DNA from: Bradyrhizobium monzae
GTDB lineage: Bacteria > Pseudomonadota > Alphaproteobacteria > Rhizobiales > Xanthobacteraceae
Length of the DNA: 64,000 nucleotides
Direction of reading: 5' to 3'
Assembly: GCF_021458635.1 (NCBI RefSeq)
Contig: NZ_JAIRDQ010000008.1
Span: 277,431 to 341,430, forward strand
Position 1 is the first letter of the stretch; each line of letters starts with the position of its first letter. The notes below the pieces were generated by a model. That model was not told the origin of the DNA. It saw nothing but the letters and a program-made list of their open reading frames with translations, and did not search any database. Positions 34,057 through 43,353 of the stretch are shown here, one piece after another. Made by a program: the position numbers and the translations under genes.

Positions 34057-34793
34057 TGCATCGGACCTGGATAGTTCGGCGTGATCCGGAAATAGGTGTT
34101 CGTGTCCGTTGCGCGTGAGCGGTGCCGCGCCGGCACGCAGCCACGGCGCGTTGCGACCATGCCATGTCCGCAGTCACGCGGGCGCTGCTCTGATGACAGT
34201 TTCGGCGCCGCATCGACGGTCGAAACGCAGGGGCCGTCGCGTGGACAGCGTTTTGGCACGCGTTTGCCGCGCACCAATTCGAGATCATAGACCTGTCCGG
34301 ACATCGTGACCTGGCTGTTGCACAGGCATTCGCCGGCGACCGTCATCTGACCGCCAAGGCAATTGTCCGCGTTGGCGCGCACGCAGATGCCGCCCGGATC
34401 CGCGCCCGCCGTCATCAACTGGAATCCGGCCGGGCAGGTGAATTGCCCATCGCTCGCGGTGCCGCCGACGCAAGTGATGGTGATCCGTGCACGCGGCGGG
34501 TCGGAGGGCGGTGCGACGTCGGTGATGCAGACGCCGCCCTCGGCATGCGAGCGGGGCGGGCAAGCGAGCGGCGAGGTTGTCGCATTGGTCTCGGCCGGGG
34601 CAGGTGGCGGTCTCGGCTCCGGCGATCCAGGGACTGGCGCGGGCGCAACGGGGGCTGACTTAGCCGCGCAGACGCGGTTGCGGAGCTCCTGCCAGGGAAA
34701 ACACCGGTCTGAGGGGTCCGAATCCTGCGCCCATCCGGCGTCTACCAGGCAGAGGCCGAGACCGAAGACGATTGCGGCTGAAAAACGGGTCAT
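34050..34793 (-). CDS. Exported Cys-rich protein of unknown function
   Basis: 247 residues with a Sec signal (AAIVFGLGLCLVDAGWAQ). A Pro/Ala-rich linker near 45-75 is followed by about ten Cys in repeated short units of the form CPAGFQL...G(G)xCV and CLGGQMTVAGECLC, which resemble small disulphide-bonded repeats. It is probably periplasmic or surface-exposed. No family is recognised. Confidence 0.7.
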   Translation of the reverse strand: MTRFSAAIVFGLGLCLVDAGWAQDSDPSDRCFPWQELRNRVCAAKSAPVAPAPVPGSPEPRPPPAPAETNATTSPLACPPRSHAEGGVCITDVAPPSDPPRARITITCVGGTASDGQFTCPAGFQLMTAGADPGGICVRANADNCLGGQMTVAGECLCNSQVTMSGQVYDLELVRGKRVPKRCPRDGPCVSTVDAAPKLSSEQRPRDCGHGMVATRRGCVPARHRSRATDTNTYFRITPNYPGPMHY

Positions 34794-34975
34794 TCCGTGC
34801 CCGGTCGCCTGAAAATGCGCGAGAAAATTAGGATGCGGCGTTGCGGCGCCGCAATGAGGAGATCACAGAGGAGACCTGCAATGTATCCGCGGAATTCCCG
34901 CCCACGGCCGGTTTGCCTGATCCGCCATAGCCGGATAAGACGGCCTGACTCCCAGCTCAGGAATCGACCACCGGC

Positions 34976-35743
34976 ATGCGCATTCTCTGCACCAATGACG
35001 ACGGCATCCACGCTCCCGGCCTCAAGGTCGTGGAGGAGATCGCGCGCGCGCTGTCCGACGACGTCTGGGTGGTGGCGCCCGAGCTCGATCAGTCCGGCGT
35101 GTCGCATTCGCTGTCGCTGAACGATCCGCTGCGCCTGCGCGAAGTCGGGCCGCGGCACTTCGCGGTGCGCGGTACGCCGACCGACTGCGTCATCATGGGC
35201 GCGCGCCATATTCTCGGCGCCGAGCTGCCCGATGTCGTGCTCTCCGGCGTCAACAAGGGCCGCAACGTTGCCGAGGACGTGGTCTACTCCGGCACCATCG
35301 CCGGCGCGCTCGAAGGCACCATGTTAGGGATTCCGTCATTCGCGCTGTCGCAGGAATTCAGTGTCGAGACGCGCGACCAACCGCCGTGGGACACTGCACG
35401 TAAATTCGGTCCCGACATCCTGCGCAAGGTGATCAAGGCCGGGATCCCGAAGGACACCGTCATCAACGTCAACTTCCCGTCCTGCGCACCGGAGGACGTG
35501 CTCGGCATTCGCGTCACGCGGCAGGGCAAGCGCAATCTCGGCTTCTTGCGGATCGACGAGCGCAGGGACGGCCGCAACAACCCCTATTTCTGGATCGGCT
35601 TCGAACGCGCTGCGATGATGGACACGCCGGCCGAAGGCACCGATCTCGCGGCGCTGCGCGAGCGCTACGTCTCGGTCACGCCACTTCGGCTCGACCGCAC
35701 CAATGAAGCGTTTTCGGAAGAGCTGAGCGCGACGTTGAAGTAG
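34976..35743 (+). CDS. surE: 5-prime-nucleotidase SurE
   Basis: 255 residues. SurE removes phosphate from nucleoside monophosphates under stress and is metal-dependent. The N-terminal MRILCTNDDGIHAPGL has the Asp-Asp pair of the active site; SGVNKGRNVAEDVVYSGTIA is the second signature. It precedes pcm as in many proteobacteria, although here a minus-strand receiver gene has been inserted between them. Confidence 0.96.
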   Translation: MRILCTNDDGIHAPGLKVVEEIARALSDDVWVVAPELDQSGVSHSLSLNDPLRLREVGPRHFAVRGTPTDCVIMGARHILGAELPDVVLSGVNKGRNVAEDVVYSGTIAGALEGTMLGIPSFALSQEFSVETRDQPPWDTARKFGPDILRKVIKAGIPKDTVINVNFPSCAPEDVLGIRVTRQGKRNLGFLRIDERRDGRNNPYFWIGFERAAMMDTPAEGTDLAALRERYVSVTPLRLDRTNEAFSEELSATLK

Positions 35744-35746
35744 AAG

Positions 35747-36118
35747 CTAGCCGCCGCGAAGCGCGGCTTCGATGGTCTTGCCGAGCGCGTCGAGCTGAAA
35801 CGGCTTCTGCAGCGCGGGCCGGTCGCGATATTGCTCGGGCAGGCCCGACGAGCCGTAGCCGGTGGCAAAGATGAACGGGCAGCCCTTTTCCCTGATGAGA
35901 TCGGCAACCGGCGAGATGACCTTGCCGTTGACGTTGACGTCGAGGATGGCGATGTCGAACTCGGTAGCCTGGGCCAGCCGCAAGGCCTCATTGATATCGC
36001 CCGCTTCAGCCGCGACCTTGTAGCCGAGCTCCTCCAGCATATCCGCGACCATCATTCTGATCATGACCTCGTCTTCGACGAGGAATACAGAGCGGCCCGA
36101 AAGCCCGGTCGCGGTCAT
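35747..36118 (-). CDS. Single-domain response regulator
   Basis: 123 residues from ATG 36118 (AAGGA about 10 nt upstream). Receiver hallmarks: acidic pair in FLVEDEVMIRMM, phospho-Asp in IAILDVNVNGK, Thr/Ala region in FIFATGYG and Lys in PALQKPF. This is the short alphaproteobacterial type with an asparagine-rich loop after the Asp. It is inserted antisense between surE and pcm; the partner kinase is not in the window with certainty. Confidence 0.88.
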   Translation of the reverse strand: MTATGLSGRSVFLVEDEVMIRMMVADMLEELGYKVAAEAGDINEALRLAQATEFDIAILDVNVNGKVISPVADLIREKGCPFIFATGYGSSGLPEQYRDRPALQKPFQLDALGKTIEAALRGG

Positions 36119-36363
36119 TGTCGTTGAGTCCTTGCCCATCTCCGGAAAACGTTCGCAGATAACACGAATCGACGCAATGCGCGTGTCGGCCGGCGGACGC
36201 CCGAAAATGACGTTTGCGGCTGGCCCGCTGCAAGCCGATTTGTGGTCAAATACCGCAGCAAAACGCTATCATAGGTTCCTGAGCAGGAACAGGATTCTTG
36301 CCCCGGGCCTGAGCGACGCGTGCGACGATCCGGCCCTCTGACGAGACGATATAAGCAGCAGCA

Positions 36364-37014
36364 ATGACCTCCAATCAGCCCCCGCCGGAAAAGATGATGT
36401 TTCAGCTCACGCTGAGGCGTCGCGGCATCAGCGATCAGACCATACTGCGGACAATGGAGGAGGTGCCGCGCGATCTGTTCGTCGAGGCCTCCGATCGCGA
36501 CGCCGCCTATCGTGACAGCGCGCTGCCGATCGCCTGCGGCCAGACTATCAGCCAGCCTTTTGTCGTCGCCTATATGACCGAGCAGCTTCAGCTCCAGAAG
36601 AGCCACCGCGTGCTCGAGATCGGCGCCGGCTCCGGTTATCAGGCCGCCGTGCTGTCGCGGCTGACGCGCGAGGTGCTGACGGTCGAGCGCTACCGCAAGC
36701 TTGCGGACGCCGCGCGCGCCAGGCTTGAAAAGCTCGACTATCACAATGTCGAGGTGATGCTCGGCGACGGGCTCAATCTGCCACCCAACATCGGGCCATT
36801 CGACCGCATCATCGTCACGGCCGCGGTGGAGCAAATTCCGGAGAACCTGATCGAGCGGCTCGTGGTCGGCGGCATCCTGATTGCGCCGGTCGGTCCGCAT
36901 CAGGGCGTGCAGACGCTGACCCGCCTGAGCCGGACCGACGCCGGGATCGAACGCAGGGAACTCGTCGAGGTCCGCTTCGTGCCGGCGCTGCCCGGCGTGG
37001 CGCGGGAGCTGTAG
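36364..37014 (+). CDS. pcm: Protein-L-isoaspartate O-methyltransferase
   Basis: 216 residues. It methylates isoaspartyl residues to start repair of aged proteins, using S-adenosylmethionine. The SAM-binding loop is VLEIGAGSGYQAAVLSRL, preceded by the substrate region CGQTISQPFVVAYMTEQL. The length and partners (surE upstream, nlpD downstream) fit the conserved surE-pcm-nlpD set. Confidence 0.95.
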   Translation: MTSNQPPPEKMMFQLTLRRRGISDQTILRTMEEVPRDLFVEASDRDAAYRDSALPIACGQTISQPFVVAYMTEQLQLQKSHRVLEIGAGSGYQAAVLSRLTREVLTVERYRKLADAARARLEKLDYHNVEVMLGDGLNLPPNIGPFDRIIVTAAVEQIPENLIERLVVGGILIAPVGPHQGVQTLTRLSRTDAGIERRELVEVRFVPALPGVAREL

Positions 37015-37123
37015 AAATCCGGATTGGCTGCGCCGCCAACGTCTTATTGGGAGGGTTAAGCCGTTATTTACTCGACGGGTGTTTACTTAAAAGACCAGTT
37101 CTGTTGCGTACGAGTGAGTAACC

Positions 37124-38497
37124 ATGTCTGTTGTCGCCGAGTTGCTTTACTCGCGCCGCGTACCGCAGGTCGCGGTGCTGGCGCTGATTTCCTTCAGCTT
37201 CGCAGGGTGCAGTGCCGACATGCAGTCGCGCCTGTCCCAGTCGAACTTCTCCAATCCCTTCTCTGAATCGACCGGTTCGGTCCAGCAGGCCCCGCCGCCG
37301 CAGCGAGAGCTGCCGCAATATGCGCGGCCGCAGAGCCAGCCCGGTTATTATCAGTCCCAGGCCTTGCCGCCCCCGGCGGTCGCCGCGCCGCAATCCTATC
37401 CGGTTGCGGGTGGGGGCGTCTCCGGAGGCGGTCGCGGGCTCGGCTCCTACACGCCGCCGGCTCAACCGCGTCTTGAAGCTACCGGCACCGTGCCGCCGCG
37501 CTCGGTCGCTGCCGCCCAGCCGGGCGGCGGGACCAAGATCATCGTCGGCACCAGTGACACGCTCGACGTGCTCGCCAAGCGCTACCATGTGAGCCCGCAG
37601 GCGATCATGGCCGCGAACGGCTACAAGGGTCCGCGGGCGCTCTCGCCTGGCCAGCAGCTGGTGATCCCGCATCCGGGCGCACCGGTCATGGCTCCGGTTG
37701 CTGCTGCTCCGGCGATGGCGCCGAAGCCGGTTGCGGCCGTCGCCGCACCGTCCAGCTTCCATTTCGTCAATCATGGCGACACGCTCGCCAGCGTCGCGCG
37801 CAAGAACCATATCTCCGCGGCCGAGCTCGCCCGCGCTAATGGTCTCGATCCGTCGGCCAAGCTCAAGCTCGGCACCAAGCTGACCGTGCCCGGCGCCAAG
37901 ACGGCGGCGGTTGCCGCTCCGCTCGCTCCGGCGCCTGTTGCCGCGGCCCCCGTGGCGGCTGCGCTGCAGCCGGTTGCGGCCGCTCCCGCGCCGACCACCA
38001 AGATGGCCGCTGTTGCCCAGCCTGCGCAAAGCGCGCGCCTGGCTCAGGCCACCGCCAATATCGAAGAGAAGCCCGCCGAGACGACGCCGGCGAAAGCGGC
38101 AGAGACCACCAGCTCGTTGCCGACCTTCCGTTGGCCGGTGCGCGGCAAGGTGATCACGAGCTACGGCGCCAAGACCAACGGCAAGTCCAATGACGGCATC
38201 AACGTCGCGGTGCCCGAGGGTACGCCGGTCAAGGCGGCTGAAGACGGCGTCGTCGCCTATTCCGGCAACGAGCTGAAAGGTTACGGCAATCTGGTCCTGG
38301 TTCGGCACTCCAACGGCTACGTCACCGCATATGCCCATGCGAGTGAGCTGTTGGTGAAGCGCGGCGATCCTATCAAGCGCGGTCAGGTCATTGCCAAGTC
38401 GGGTCAATCCGGGGAGGTGGCGTCGCCGCAGCTCCACTTCGAAATCCGCAAGGGATCGAGCCCGGTTGACCCGCTTCAATTCCTGAACGGGGCGTGA
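37124..38497 (+). CDS. nlpD: NlpD-like murein hydrolase activator (LysM x2 + M23-like domain)
   Basis: 457 residues. The lipobox is SFAGC at about 27-31, so it is a lipoprotein. Two LysM peptidoglycan-binding domains lie at about 142-188 and 208-255, and an M23-like domain at about 345-455. The zinc ligands of true M23 peptidases are changed: the HxGxD site reads NDGINV and the HxH site reads QLHFEI, as in E. coli NlpD. It should activate amidases at the septum rather than cut wall itself. Codon use is normal. It follows pcm. Confidence 0.9.
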   Translation: MSVVAELLYSRRVPQVAVLALISFSFAGCSADMQSRLSQSNFSNPFSESTGSVQQAPPPQRELPQYARPQSQPGYYQSQALPPPAVAAPQSYPVAGGGVSGGGRGLGSYTPPAQPRLEATGTVPPRSVAAAQPGGGTKIIVGTSDTLDVLAKRYHVSPQAIMAANGYKGPRALSPGQQLVIPHPGAPVMAPVAAAPAMAPKPVAAVAAPSSFHFVNHGDTLASVARKNHISAAELARANGLDPSAKLKLGTKLTVPGAKTAAVAAPLAPAPVAAAPVAAALQPVAAAPAPTTKMAAVAQPAQSARLAQATANIEEKPAETTPAKAAETTSSLPTFRWPVRGKVITSYGAKTNGKSNDGINVAVPEGTPVKAAEDGVVAYSGNELKGYGNLVLVRHSNGYVTAYAHASELLVKRGDPIKRGQVIAKSGQSGEVASPQLHFEIRKGSSPVDPLQFLNGA

Positions 38498-38526
38498 GGC
38501 GGACGTCGCCTCGACAAAGAAGCTGT

Positions 38527-38660
38527 CGTCGCCCGGCCTTATGCGCAATTGCGCATCAGGACCGGGCGATCCAGTATTCCAGAGACAGCAATTTTTGAGC
38601 CGATAAGCCGCGGCGTACTGTATTCCCCGCTCTCGCGGGGAATACAGTTGTGAGCTGAGT
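38527..38660. repeat. Composite dispersed repeat with two strong hairpins
   Basis: The first hairpin spans 38529-38569 (TCGCCCGG ... CCGGGCGA, with an inner ATGCGCAATTGCGCAT). The second is a perfect 14-bp stem, 38617-38630 with 38635-38648 (ACTGTATTCCCCGC, loop TCTC). They are joined by CCAGTATTCCAGAGACAG and a Gly/Cys-rich spacer. From memory this is a known Bradyrhizobium repeat. It sits between convergent nlpD and the DUF815 gene and can act as a bidirectional terminator. Confidence 0.75.
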
Positions 38661-38671
38661 TGCAGCTCGCG

Positions 38672-39676
38672 CTAATTCGTCGCCAGCTTCACGCCGAGCC
38701 GTCCCGCCAGCTCCTGCACGAATTGCCAGGCGACACGGCCTGAGCGCGAGCCGCGTGTCGTCGACCATTCCAGTGCTTCGCGTTCCAGCGCCTCATCGTC
38801 GACCTTGATGCCGAAATGGCTGCAATAGCCGCGCACCATGGCGAGATATTCGTCCTGGCTGCAGCGGTGGAAGCCGAGCCACAGGCCGAAGCGATCCGAC
38901 AGCGAGACCTTTTCTTCGACGGCTTCGCCGGGATTGATGGCGGTCGAGCGCTCGTTCTCGATCATCTCGCGCGCGAGCAGGTGGCGGCGGTTGGAGGTAG
39001 CGTAGAGGATGACATTCTCGGGCCGGCCCTCGATGCCGCCTTCGAGCACGGCCTTGAGCGATTTGTAGGACGCATCATTGCCGTCGAAGGAGAGGTCGTC
39101 GCAGAACACGATGAAGCGGAAGGACGAGGCGCGCAGTTGCTCCATCAGCGCCGGCAGGCTCTCGATGTCCTCGCGGTGGATCTCGATCAGCTTCAGCTTG
39201 TCGGCGGGTTTGCGGTCGGCGTTGATGCTGGCGTGGGCCGCTTTCACCAGCGACGATTTGCCCATGCCGCGCGCGCCCCAGAGCAGGGCGTTGTTGGCGG
39301 GCAGGCCGTTGGCGAACCGCTCGGTGTTCTCCATCAGGATGTCGCGCATCCGGTCGACGCCCTTGAGCAGGAACAGCTCGACGCGGCTGACCCGCGGCAC
39401 CGCAGCAAGGCGGCCGTCGGGGTGCCAGACATACGCGTCCGCCTGCTTGAACGATTCGCGCTCGACAGCCGGCTTGCCCTGGGCGGCGAGATGCGCCGCA
39501 ATGGTCTCGAGCGCGCGGACGACGCGCTCCTGGGAAAGGTCCTGGGAGGCCTTCGAGGCTAGCTTGGGAGCCGGCTTTGAGACCGCCTTGGGGCGTTTTG
39601 CCGCGACCTGGGCAGGCTTCGTGGCAGGGGTGCGGGGGCCTTTGCCGGCCGGGCTTTTGCTTGGTTTTTGGGGCAT
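38672..39676 (-). CDS. DUF815 family AAA+ ATPase
   Basis: 334 residues from ATG 39676. A Lys/Pro/Ala-rich N-terminal tail (1-45) precedes the ATPase core. Walker A is GARGMGKSSLVKA, Walker B is FIVFCDDLSFD, and sensor residues lie near ILYATSNRRHL. DUF815 proteins are widespread, RuvB-like ATPases with no settled role. It is alone on the minus strand between nlpD and yajC. Confidence 0.88.
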   Translation of the reverse strand: MPQKPSKSPAGKGPRTPATKPAQVAAKRPKAVSKPAPKLASKASQDLSQERVVRALETIAAHLAAQGKPAVERESFKQADAYVWHPDGRLAAVPRVSRVELFLLKGVDRMRDILMENTERFANGLPANNALLWGARGMGKSSLVKAAHASINADRKPADKLKLIEIHREDIESLPALMEQLRASSFRFIVFCDDLSFDGNDASYKSLKAVLEGGIEGRPENVILYATSNRRHLLAREMIENERSTAINPGEAVEEKVSLSDRFGLWLGFHRCSQDEYLAMVRGYCSHFGIKVDDEALEREALEWSTTRGSRSGRVAWQFVQELAGRLGVKLATN

Positions 39677-39856
39677 GTCCGAAGTTCCTGAGAATGCAGC
39701 CTTATCGGGCCTGACGGCCCGCCGCAAGGTGGCCAAATCGACGGTCGGGCAGCGTTGCAATTGGGGCAATGGCCGCTATAGTCCGCGCGAATTTGACCGA
39801 ACCGGTCGCCGTAAGGGCCTGACCGGTTTTCCCCCGTTTCCACGAGGATCGTCCGA

Positions 39857-40231
39857 ATGTTCATTACCCCTGCGTATGCCCAGGCCGCGGGCGCCGGCGA
39901 CACCAACAGCATGTTGATGTCGCTGCTGCCGTTCGCCCTGATCTTCGTGATCATGTACTTCCTGATTCTGCGCCCGCAGCAGAAGAAGGTGAAGGACCAT
40001 GCCGAACTCGTGAAGAACATTCGTCGCGGCGACACTGTCGTGACCTCGGGCGGCCTGGTCGGCAAGGTCACCAAGGTCGTCGATGACGACCAGATCGAGT
40101 TCGAGATATCCGACGGCGTGCGCGTGCGCCAGATGCGGTCGATGATCTCGGGCGTGCGCGCCAAGGGCGAACCGGCCAAGGAAAAAGACGGCGCGAAGGA
40201 AAGCGCCAAGGACGACGCCGCGGCGAAGTGA
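39857..40231 (+). CDS. yajC: YajC, Sec translocase accessory subunit
   Basis: 124 residues with one TM helix (LPFALIFVIMYFLILRPQQ) followed by the conserved KKVKDHAELVKNIRRGDTVV region and a charged C-terminal tail. YajC associates with SecDF. It is first in the yajC-secD-secF cluster; 49 nt separate it from secD. Confidence 0.95.
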   Translation: MFITPAYAQAAGAGDTNSMLMSLLPFALIFVIMYFLILRPQQKKVKDHAELVKNIRRGDTVVTSGGLVGKVTKVVDDDQIEFEISDGVRVRQMRSMISGVRAKGEPAKEKDGAKESAKDDAAAK

Positions 40232-40280
40232 GCGCTTTCCTGCGAGTTTCTCAAATCTCCTGATCTGACAGGTCGAGTCG

Positions 40281-41879
40281 ATGTTGTATTTCACGCGGTG
40301 GAGGGCGCTCGGGATCATCCTGACGGCGCTGATCGTGTGCCTCTTCGCGGTCCCGAACTTCTTCCCCGAAGCGCAGGTCAAGACCTGGCCCGCCTGGGCC
40401 CAGCGCCGGCTCGTGCTCGGCCTCGACCTTCAGGGCGGCTCCTATCTGTTGCTCGAGGTCGACGCCAATTACGTCAAGAAGGAAAAGCTCGACCAGGTCC
40501 GCGACGATGTCCGCCGCGCGCTGCGGGAGGCCAAGATCGGCTACACCGGCCTCGTGACTCGCGGCGACACCGTCGAGGTCCGGGTCAAGGATACCGATCT
40601 CCAGGCCGCGCTGACCAAGCTGCGCGACCTGTCGCAGCCGATTGGCGGGCTGCTCGGTTCGGGCACCCAGCGCGACCTCGACATATCCGATGCCGGTGGC
40701 GGCTTGATACGCCTGGCGTTGTCGCAACCTGCCATGGTCGAGCGCATGCGCAAGACCATCGAGCAATCGATCCAGATCGTCGAACGGCGCGTCAATGAGC
40801 TCGGTACCGTTGAGCCCGTGATCCAGCGCCAGGGCAACGACCGCATTCTGGTGCAGGTCCCCGGCCTTCAGGACCCGACGCATCTGAAGGAGCTGCTCGG
40901 CAAGACCGCGAAGATGGAATTCCGGATGGTCGACACCTCGGTGCCGCCGGACCAGGCGCAGCGGGGCGGACTGCCGCCGGACTCCGAGCTCCTGATGAGC
41001 CAAAGCTCGCCGAAGGTGCCTTATGTGGTCAAGAAGCAGGTGCTGGTCTCGGGCAGCGAGCTCAATGATGCGCAGACCGGGTTTGACCAGCGTACCAACG
41101 AGCCAATCGTCTCGTTCCGCTTCAATTCCACCGGGGCCCGCAAATTCGCGCAGGCCACGCAGGAGAACGTGGGTCTGCCGTTTGCGATCGTGCTCGACAA
41201 TGAAGTGATCTCGGCACCGGTGATCCGCGAGCCCATCACGGGCGGGCAAGGGCAGATTTCCGGCAATTTCACGGTCCAGTCCGCCAACGATCTCGCGATC
41301 CTGATGCGTGCCGGCGCGCTGCCGGCGCCCCTTACGGTGGTCGAAGAGCGCACCGTCGGTCCGGGCCTTGGCCAGGACTCGATTGAGAAGGGCGAGCTTG
41401 CGGCCTATGTCGGCTCGATCATGGTCATCGTGTTCATGCTACTGACCTACCGACTGTTCGGCGTGTTCGCCAACATCGCGGTGGCCATCAACGTTGCCAT
41501 GATCTTCGGCCTGTTGTCGCTCCTCAACGCCACGTTGACGCTGCCCGGCATCGCCGGCATCGTGCTCACCGTCGGCATCGCGGTCGATAGCAACGTGCTG
41601 ATTTACGAGCGCATTCGCGAAGAGCTGCGCAGCGGCCGCAACGCGATTTCGGCGATCGACGCCGGTTTCAAGCGGGCGCTCGCGACCATCCTCGATTCCA
41701 ATATCACCACCTTCATTGCCGCCGCGGTGCTGTTCTATATCGGTACTGGTCCGGTGCGCGGCTTCGCCGTGACGCTGGGCATCGGCATCATCACCACGGT
41801 GTTCACCGCCTTCACGCTGACCCGGCTGATCGTGGCCGGATGGGTGCGGTGGAAGCGGCCGCAGAGCGTGCCGATCTAG
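40281..41879 (+). CDS. secD: Protein translocase subunit SecD
   Basis: 532 residues, six TM helices with a large periplasmic domain between TM1 and TM2. Family blocks: LGLDLQGGSYLLLEVD at about 45, NELGTVEPVIQRQGNDRI, and in the TM region GIAGIVLTVGIAVDSNVLIY. SecDF uses the proton gradient to help pull exported proteins across the membrane. secF follows 10 nt later. Confidence 0.97.
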   Translation: MLYFTRWRALGIILTALIVCLFAVPNFFPEAQVKTWPAWAQRRLVLGLDLQGGSYLLLEVDANYVKKEKLDQVRDDVRRALREAKIGYTGLVTRGDTVEVRVKDTDLQAALTKLRDLSQPIGGLLGSGTQRDLDISDAGGGLIRLALSQPAMVERMRKTIEQSIQIVERRVNELGTVEPVIQRQGNDRILVQVPGLQDPTHLKELLGKTAKMEFRMVDTSVPPDQAQRGGLPPDSELLMSQSSPKVPYVVKKQVLVSGSELNDAQTGFDQRTNEPIVSFRFNSTGARKFAQATQENVGLPFAIVLDNEVISAPVIREPITGGQGQISGNFTVQSANDLAILMRAGALPAPLTVVEERTVGPGLGQDSIEKGELAAYVGSIMVIVFMLLTYRLFGVFANIAVAINVAMIFGLLSLLNATLTLPGIAGIVLTVGIAVDSNVLIYERIREELRSGRNAISAIDAGFKRALATILDSNITTFIAAAVLFYIGTGPVRGFAVTLGIGIITTVFTAFTLTRLIVAGWVRWKRPQSVPI

Positions 41880-41889
41880 GAGCCTGACC

Positions 41890-42909
41890 GTGACTCACAT
41901 TGTTCTCATCGGGCTCGGCATCCTGATCGCCGTCCTCACCGTGGTCTCGGTGTTCGGTTGGTTGCCGGCGCTGCGCATCGTCCCTGACGATACGCATTTC
42001 GACTTCACGCGCTTTCGTCGCGTCAGCTTTCCGATCTCGGCGGCGCTGTCGATCGTCGCCATCACGCTGTTCTTCACCCACGGCCTGAATTTCGGCATCG
42101 ACTTCCGCGGCGGCACGCTGCTGGAGGTGCGGGCAAAGTCCGGCACCGCCGACATCGCGGCAATGCGCACGACACTCGATGGCCTGCGTATGGGCGAAGT
42201 CCAGATCCAGCAAATCGGCGGTCCCGCGGACGTCCTGATCCGTGTCGCGGAGCAGCCGGGCGGCGACGCCGCGCAACAGGAAGCCGTGCAGAAAGTCCGT
42301 ACGGCGCTCGGTGATTCCTTCGAATATCGCCGCGTCGAAGTGGTCGGCCCGCGCGTCTCGGGCGAGTTGCTGGCCTTCGGCATGCTCGGCCTGATGCTCG
42401 CGATCGTGTCGATCCTGATCTATCTCTGGTTCCGGTTCGAATGGCAGTTCGCGCTCGGTGCGATGATCGCCAACGTGCACGACATCGTGCTGACGATCGG
42501 CTTCATGTCGATCAGCCAGGTCGACTTCGACCTGACCAGCATCGCGGCGCTTCTCACCATTCTTGGCTATTCGCTCAACGACACCGTCGTCATCTATGAC
42601 CGTATCCGTGAAATGCTTCGGCGCTACAAGAAGATGCCGATGCCGCAGCTGCTCAACGAGTCCATCAACTCTACCCTGTCGCGTTCGATCATCACGCACT
42701 TCACCGTGACCTTGGCGCTGCTGGCGCTGCTGCTGTTCGGCGGTCATGCCATCCACAGCTTCACCGCGGTCATGATGTTCGGCGTGGTGCTGGTCGGCAC
42801 CTACACCTCGATCTTCATCGCGGCGCCGATCCTGATCTATCTCGGCGTCGGCGAGCATCGCGAGGATGCGAAAGAAGAGGCTCCGCCGGCGAAGAAAAGC
42901 AAGGCGTGA
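41890..42909 (+). CDS. secF: Protein translocase subunit SecF
   Basis: 339 residues from GTG 41890 (a ribosome site, AGGAG, ends about 7 nt upstream). The motif FGIDFRGGTLLEV follows TM1; SIAALLTILGYSLNDTVVIY is the TM4/5 signature. It completes the SecDF complex. A 9-bp hairpin just after the stop may separate it from the next gene. Confidence 0.97.
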   Translation: MTHIVLIGLGILIAVLTVVSVFGWLPALRIVPDDTHFDFTRFRRVSFPISAALSIVAITLFFTHGLNFGIDFRGGTLLEVRAKSGTADIAAMRTTLDGLRMGEVQIQQIGGPADVLIRVAEQPGGDAAQQEAVQKVRTALGDSFEYRRVEVVGPRVSGELLAFGMLGLMLAIVSILIYLWFRFEWQFALGAMIANVHDIVLTIGFMSISQVDFDLTSIAALLTILGYSLNDTVVIYDRIREMLRRYKKMPMPQLLNESINSTLSRSIITHFTVTLALLALLLFGGHAIHSFTAVMMFGVVLVGTYTSIFIAAPILIYLGVGEHREDAKEEAPPAKKSKA

Positions 42910-42921
42910 TCCGAACCGCAG

Positions 42922-42945
42922 GCCCTCGCATGAGTTTGCGAGGGC
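42922..42945 (+). terminator. Hairpin after secF
   Basis: Perfect 9-bp stem GCCCTCGCA / TGCGAGGGC with a 6-nt loop, 12 nt after the secF stop. There is no T-run, so termination is possible but may only be partial; the next gene in the same direction begins 24 nt later. Confidence 0.5.
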
Positions 42946-42969
42946 AGTCAGCTCATTCGGACGAGGCTC

Positions 42970-43353
42970 ATGGCCGGCGATCCCAACGCTCCCCATTTCC
43001 CGCGCTCGGCGCCGATCGAGGCCTACGGTAAGGGCGGCTTCGCCTTCGCCGGCATGTCGCATCGGGGCTCGCTGCTGTGCCTGCCTGACGCGATCTGGGC
43101 CTGGGACGTGACTGATCCCACCAGGATCGACCGCTATTCGCTGGATCGGGTTTTTGCGGCCGCCAACAGCATCGACACGCTTCTTGTCGGGACCGGAACC
43201 GGCGTCTGGTTGCCGCCGCCGGAGCTGCGCCAGGCGCTGAAGGCGGTGAGGGTGGTGCTGGACACCATGCAGACCGGCCCCGCCGTGCGCACCTACAACA
43301 TCATGATCGGCGAACGGCGCCGCGTTGCGGCTGCGCTGATTGCCGTGCCATGA
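42970..43353 (+). CDS. Mth938-like protein (homologue of complex I assembly factor NDUFAF3)
   Basis: 127 residues with the Mth938 (DUF498) core: GGFAFAGMSHRGSLLCLPD at the N-terminus and IDTLLVGTGTGVWLPPPELR in the centre. The human member NDUFAF3 helps assemble mitochondrial complex I, and linkage to secDF in alphaproteobacteria is documented for the family as I recall. Its stop overlaps the next ATG (43350-43353), so the two are coupled. The bacterial role is inferred. Confidence 0.85.
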   Translation: MAGDPNAPHFPRSAPIEAYGKGGFAFAGMSHRGSLLCLPDAIWAWDVTDPTRIDRYSLDRVFAAANSIDTLLVGTGTGVWLPPPELRQALKAVRVVLDTMQTGPAVRTYNIMIGERRRVAAALIAVP

